From: an uncultured Flavobacteriales bacterium
GTDB taxonomy: Bacteria > Bacteroidota > Bacteroidia > Flavobacteriales > Crocinitomicaceae
Direction of reading: 5' to 3'
NCBI GenBank assembly: GCA_946480815.1
Contig: CAMLLB010000008.1
Coordinates: 52,237 to 116,236, forward strand
DNA: 64,000 nucleotides
The notes under the pieces were generated by a model. It ran no database searches. It saw nothing but the letters and a program-made list of their open reading frames with translations, and was not told where the DNA came from. A program made the position numbers and the translations under genes. This document shows, piece by piece, positions 62,402 through 64,000 of this stretch; the stretch's first letter is position 1; every line of letters begins with the position of its first letter.

Positions 62402-62700
62402 AAAAACTGGTATTGAAAATAAGTGCAGAAGCTTATTCGGATCTTGAGAAAATATGGGTTTATACGTTCAAAAAATGGTCTAAAGAGCAGGCGGATCGTT
62501 ATTATTTGATTCTCATCGAAGAAATTGAATTCCTGAGAACGAATTATTTCATAGGAAGATCAGCAGAGTCAATTCGCTTTGGATACCGTGCTTCGATCGT
62601 AAAATCCCATATCATTTTTTACAAGCTTAATAATAACAAGGAATTAGAGATCATCCGAATTTTACATCACAGTGTCGATATAGAAACTTGGCTGAAATAA
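62398..62700 (+). CDS. parE: RelE/ParE-type toxin, GTG start
   Basis: 100 residues. AEAYSDLEKIWVYTFKKWSKEQADRYY, then SAESIRFGYRASIVKSHIIFYKLNNNKELEIIRILHH fit the ParE fold. The start is GTG at 62398, overlapping the parD stop, the usual TA pairing; an ATG at 62341 lies inside parD and gives a sense-less N-terminus. It would poison a cellular target, probably gyrase in ParE, when not bound. Confidence 0.9.
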   Translation: MKKLVLKISAEAYSDLEKIWVYTFKKWSKEQADRYYLILIEEIEFLRTNYFIGRSAESIRFGYRASIVKSHIIFYKLNNNKELEIIRILHHSVDIETWLK

Positions 62701-62718
62701 CCTCATACACACTGATAA

Positions 62719-63330
62719 ATGAACAATAATTACTCTATTCGCTTAATTACAGAAAATGATGCACAGGCAGTATTAAGTATTTACGAACCTTATGTATTGA
62801 ATACGATCATTTCCTTTGAATATGAAGTGCCCACATTAGATGAATATTTACAACGCATTAAAACAAACACGGAAGATTATCCATGGCTGGTTTGTCTGCA
62901 CGAAAACAAAATAGTCGGCTACGCTTATGCCAGTAAACACCGGTATCGGACGGCATATCAATGGAGCCCTGAATCAACTGTTTATTTGTCACCGGAAGTT
63001 CACCGAAAAGGGATCGCCCGAATTCTCTACGAAACGCTTTTTGCCCTCTTAAGGTTACAAGGACATTTTAATGTATATGCCGGAGTTGGTTTACCCAATG
63101 ACAAGAGTGTTGGTTTTCACCGGGCACTCGGATTTGAAGAAATCGGAATCTTTAAGAAAGTTGGCTATAAACTTGGTAACTGGCATGATACACATTGGTT
63201 CCAATTAGCATTGAGAGAACATGCTCTAAACCCTTCGGCACCGAAGAAACTGAATGAAATAACAACCACTGAAGCATTCCGGGATATTTTATCCAAAGCA
63301 AATGAAGCTGTCGGTAAAACAGAACCTTGA
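62719..63330 (+). CDS. GNAT acetyltransferase, phosphinothricin N-acetyltransferase-like
   Basis: 203 residues. IRLITENDAQAVLSIYEPYVLNTIISFEYEVPT and STVYLSPEVHRKGIARILYETLFALLR with GVGLPNDKSVGFHRALGFEEIGIFKKVGYKLGNWHDTHWF are the PAT/YncA subfamily signature. It acetylates amino groups of small molecules such as methionine derivatives. A C-terminal tail of about 35 residues extends past the domain. Confidence 0.9.
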   Translation: MNNNYSIRLITENDAQAVLSIYEPYVLNTIISFEYEVPTLDEYLQRIKTNTEDYPWLVCLHENKIVGYAYASKHRYRTAYQWSPESTVYLSPEVHRKGIARILYETLFALLRLQGHFNVYAGVGLPNDKSVGFHRALGFEEIGIFKKVGYKLGNWHDTHWFQLALREHALNPSAPKKLNEITTTEAFRDILSKANEAVGKTEP

Positions 63331-63400
63331 CAAATCTTCAGCCATTCAATTCACAGATCGAAATATTAATTACCTTCGATTAACCTCAATTTACATTTCG

Positions 63401-64000
63401 TTGAAACAAACACTCGCACTCCTATCAATACTGATTTTGTCATCCTGTTCTTCCAACAAGCCGACAAATGAAGCAGATCATTCAAAATTCCAACCAGAGA
63501 AAGAACAGGTTATTCCCCGAAAAGCTGAAAGCGAAGAAATCGAAAGCAAGATACAAACAGTTCCTGTAATTTTTCAAACTTCCACGTACGATGATCCGGA
63601 ATTCGCAGACCAGGTTTCCGAACATCGGGTTTCGTTAAAAGCACTTTCAGACAACGGCGTATTTTCTACCATCCACACAAAACTGTTCCAAAAACTGGCT
63701 CAAAAACATCGGACTTACTTCAAATCAAAAGCAAATTACGAATTGCTTGCTTTGGCAAAAGGGAAGCTGTTCCCGGAAAACAAAACAGATGGCGGATTTA
63801 TTGTTTACGACAAGAAACATGAGCGTATTTCTATTTTGGTTTACCGGGAAAAGACAAACAAATACGCCGAATTGTTCCGTGACCTGAAAGTTGAGAACGG
63901 ACTGGAAAATGCCGGGTGCAATTACAGCTCTTTCGGGACAATCGATTACCAACTGGCTGAAGAAATCATTTACCAGGAAGAATCACTGACCAAAAACCCG
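63401..64000 (+). CDS. Lipoprotein, TTG start, runs off the window
   Basis: 200 codons with no stop to the window end. A TTG at 63401 begins a strong lipoprotein signal (KQTLALLSILILSSC then SSNK, acyl-Cys16). There is no in-frame ATG or GTG near. The body is Lys/Glu-rich early (SKFQPEKEQVIPRKAESEEIESK) and then carries FQTSTYDDPEFADQVSEHR, ELLALAKGKLFPEN and KRISILV-type strands. No family was recognised. Codon use looks like that of the neighbours. Confidence 0.72.
   Translation, partial: MKQTLALLSILILSSCSSNKPTNEADHSKFQPEKEQVIPRKAESEEIESKIQTVPVIFQTSTYDDPEFADQVSEHRVSLKALSDNGVFSTIHTKLFQKLAQKHRTYFKSKANYELLALAKGKLFPENKTDGGFIVYDKKHERISILVYREKTNKYAELFRDLKVENGLENAGCNYSSFGTIDYQLAEEIIYQEESLTKNP

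Noticed and set aside
1..64000. tRNA, rRNA and riboswitch genes
   Set aside because: No cloverleaf, rRNA core or known riboswitch motif was recognised by eye; a covariance-model search would be decisive.

Overview
The window looks like a chromosomal segment of a Bacteroidota bacterium, most likely a flavobacterium-like member near Fluviicola/Crocinitomicaceae. This is inferred from gene content and promoter style, not from a search. Clues are type IX secretion (T9SS) sorting domains, a gliding-motility C-terminal domain paired with a PorP/SprF protein, DUF4270 and DUF3098 genes in their usual Bacteroidota company, carotenoid genes of the flavobacterial type, TAnnTTTG-like -7 boxes, and a moderate-to-low GC content. 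No rRNA, tRNA, CRISPR array, insertion sequence or prophage was seen.

Layout. 1-4.3 kb: the start of panC (minus, cut by the window edge), then divergently a short degenerate glycogen-synthase-like gene, a DUF4270 lipoprotein and glmS. 4.4-6.7 kb: a minus-strand run of three paralogous membrane proteins with a conserved four-cysteine N-terminal motif. 7-13.7 kb: an S9 peptidase, then a tight group of an MMPL/RND transporter, rfbA and a short-chain polyprenyl diphosphate synthase. 14.1-18.2 kb: a minus-strand carotenoid-tailoring operon (CruF-like protein, CrtZ hydroxylase, CrtYcd-type cyclase) led by a TPR-SpoIIE phosphatase. 18.5-20.5 kb: hflX with a cytochrome c lipoprotein and a four-helix membrane protein. 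20.6-25 kb: two secreted amidohydrolase-fold proteins. 25-30 kb: two T9SS cargo proteins, superoxide dismutase, and a Mrp/NifU iron-sulfur pair. 30.2-38.5 kb: a 1604-residue outer-membrane protein with 13 Ig-like repeats, a CHU_C/PorP pair and an OmpA lipoprotein. 38.5-44 kb: a CoA-binding protein, an XRE-Fic protein, and the operon ftsX-DUF3098-uppP-truB, with queA downstream. 44-47.7 kb: YceI, aspartate kinase, a tandem-OmpA protein, a lipoprotein. 47.9-53 kb: crtI-crtB-idi-queD, a small membrane protein and a photolyase. 53.1-60 kb: a carboxypeptidase-regulatory-like protein, guaB, two periplasmic PPIases and a lone MoxR ATPase. 60.1-64 kb: a lipoprotein, a SirB1-like protein, a ParDE pair, an acetyltransferase and the start of an unlisted TTG-initiated lipoprotein that runs off the window.

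How the genes fit together. Idi, the polyprenyl synthase, CrtB, CrtI, the cyclase, CrtZ and the CruF-like protein together could form a carotenoid pathway from isoprenoid precursors to a hydroxylated carotenoid, split over two loci about 32 kb apart. The photolyase next to crtIB-idi suggests a light-protection theme. Much of the rest is envelope biology: undecaprenyl recycling, FtsX, outer-membrane chaperones, OmpA-type anchors and T9SS surface proteins.

The most unusual non-coding signal is a family of six hairpins placed right after genes (4337-4378, 26983-27022, 46233-46258, 47080-47123, 55432-55465, 60051-60088). They share a near-identical GC-rich palindromic apex, but most have a different, self-complementary outer stem with A/T tracts. 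The pattern suggests a small element that sits in the apex of transcription terminators.
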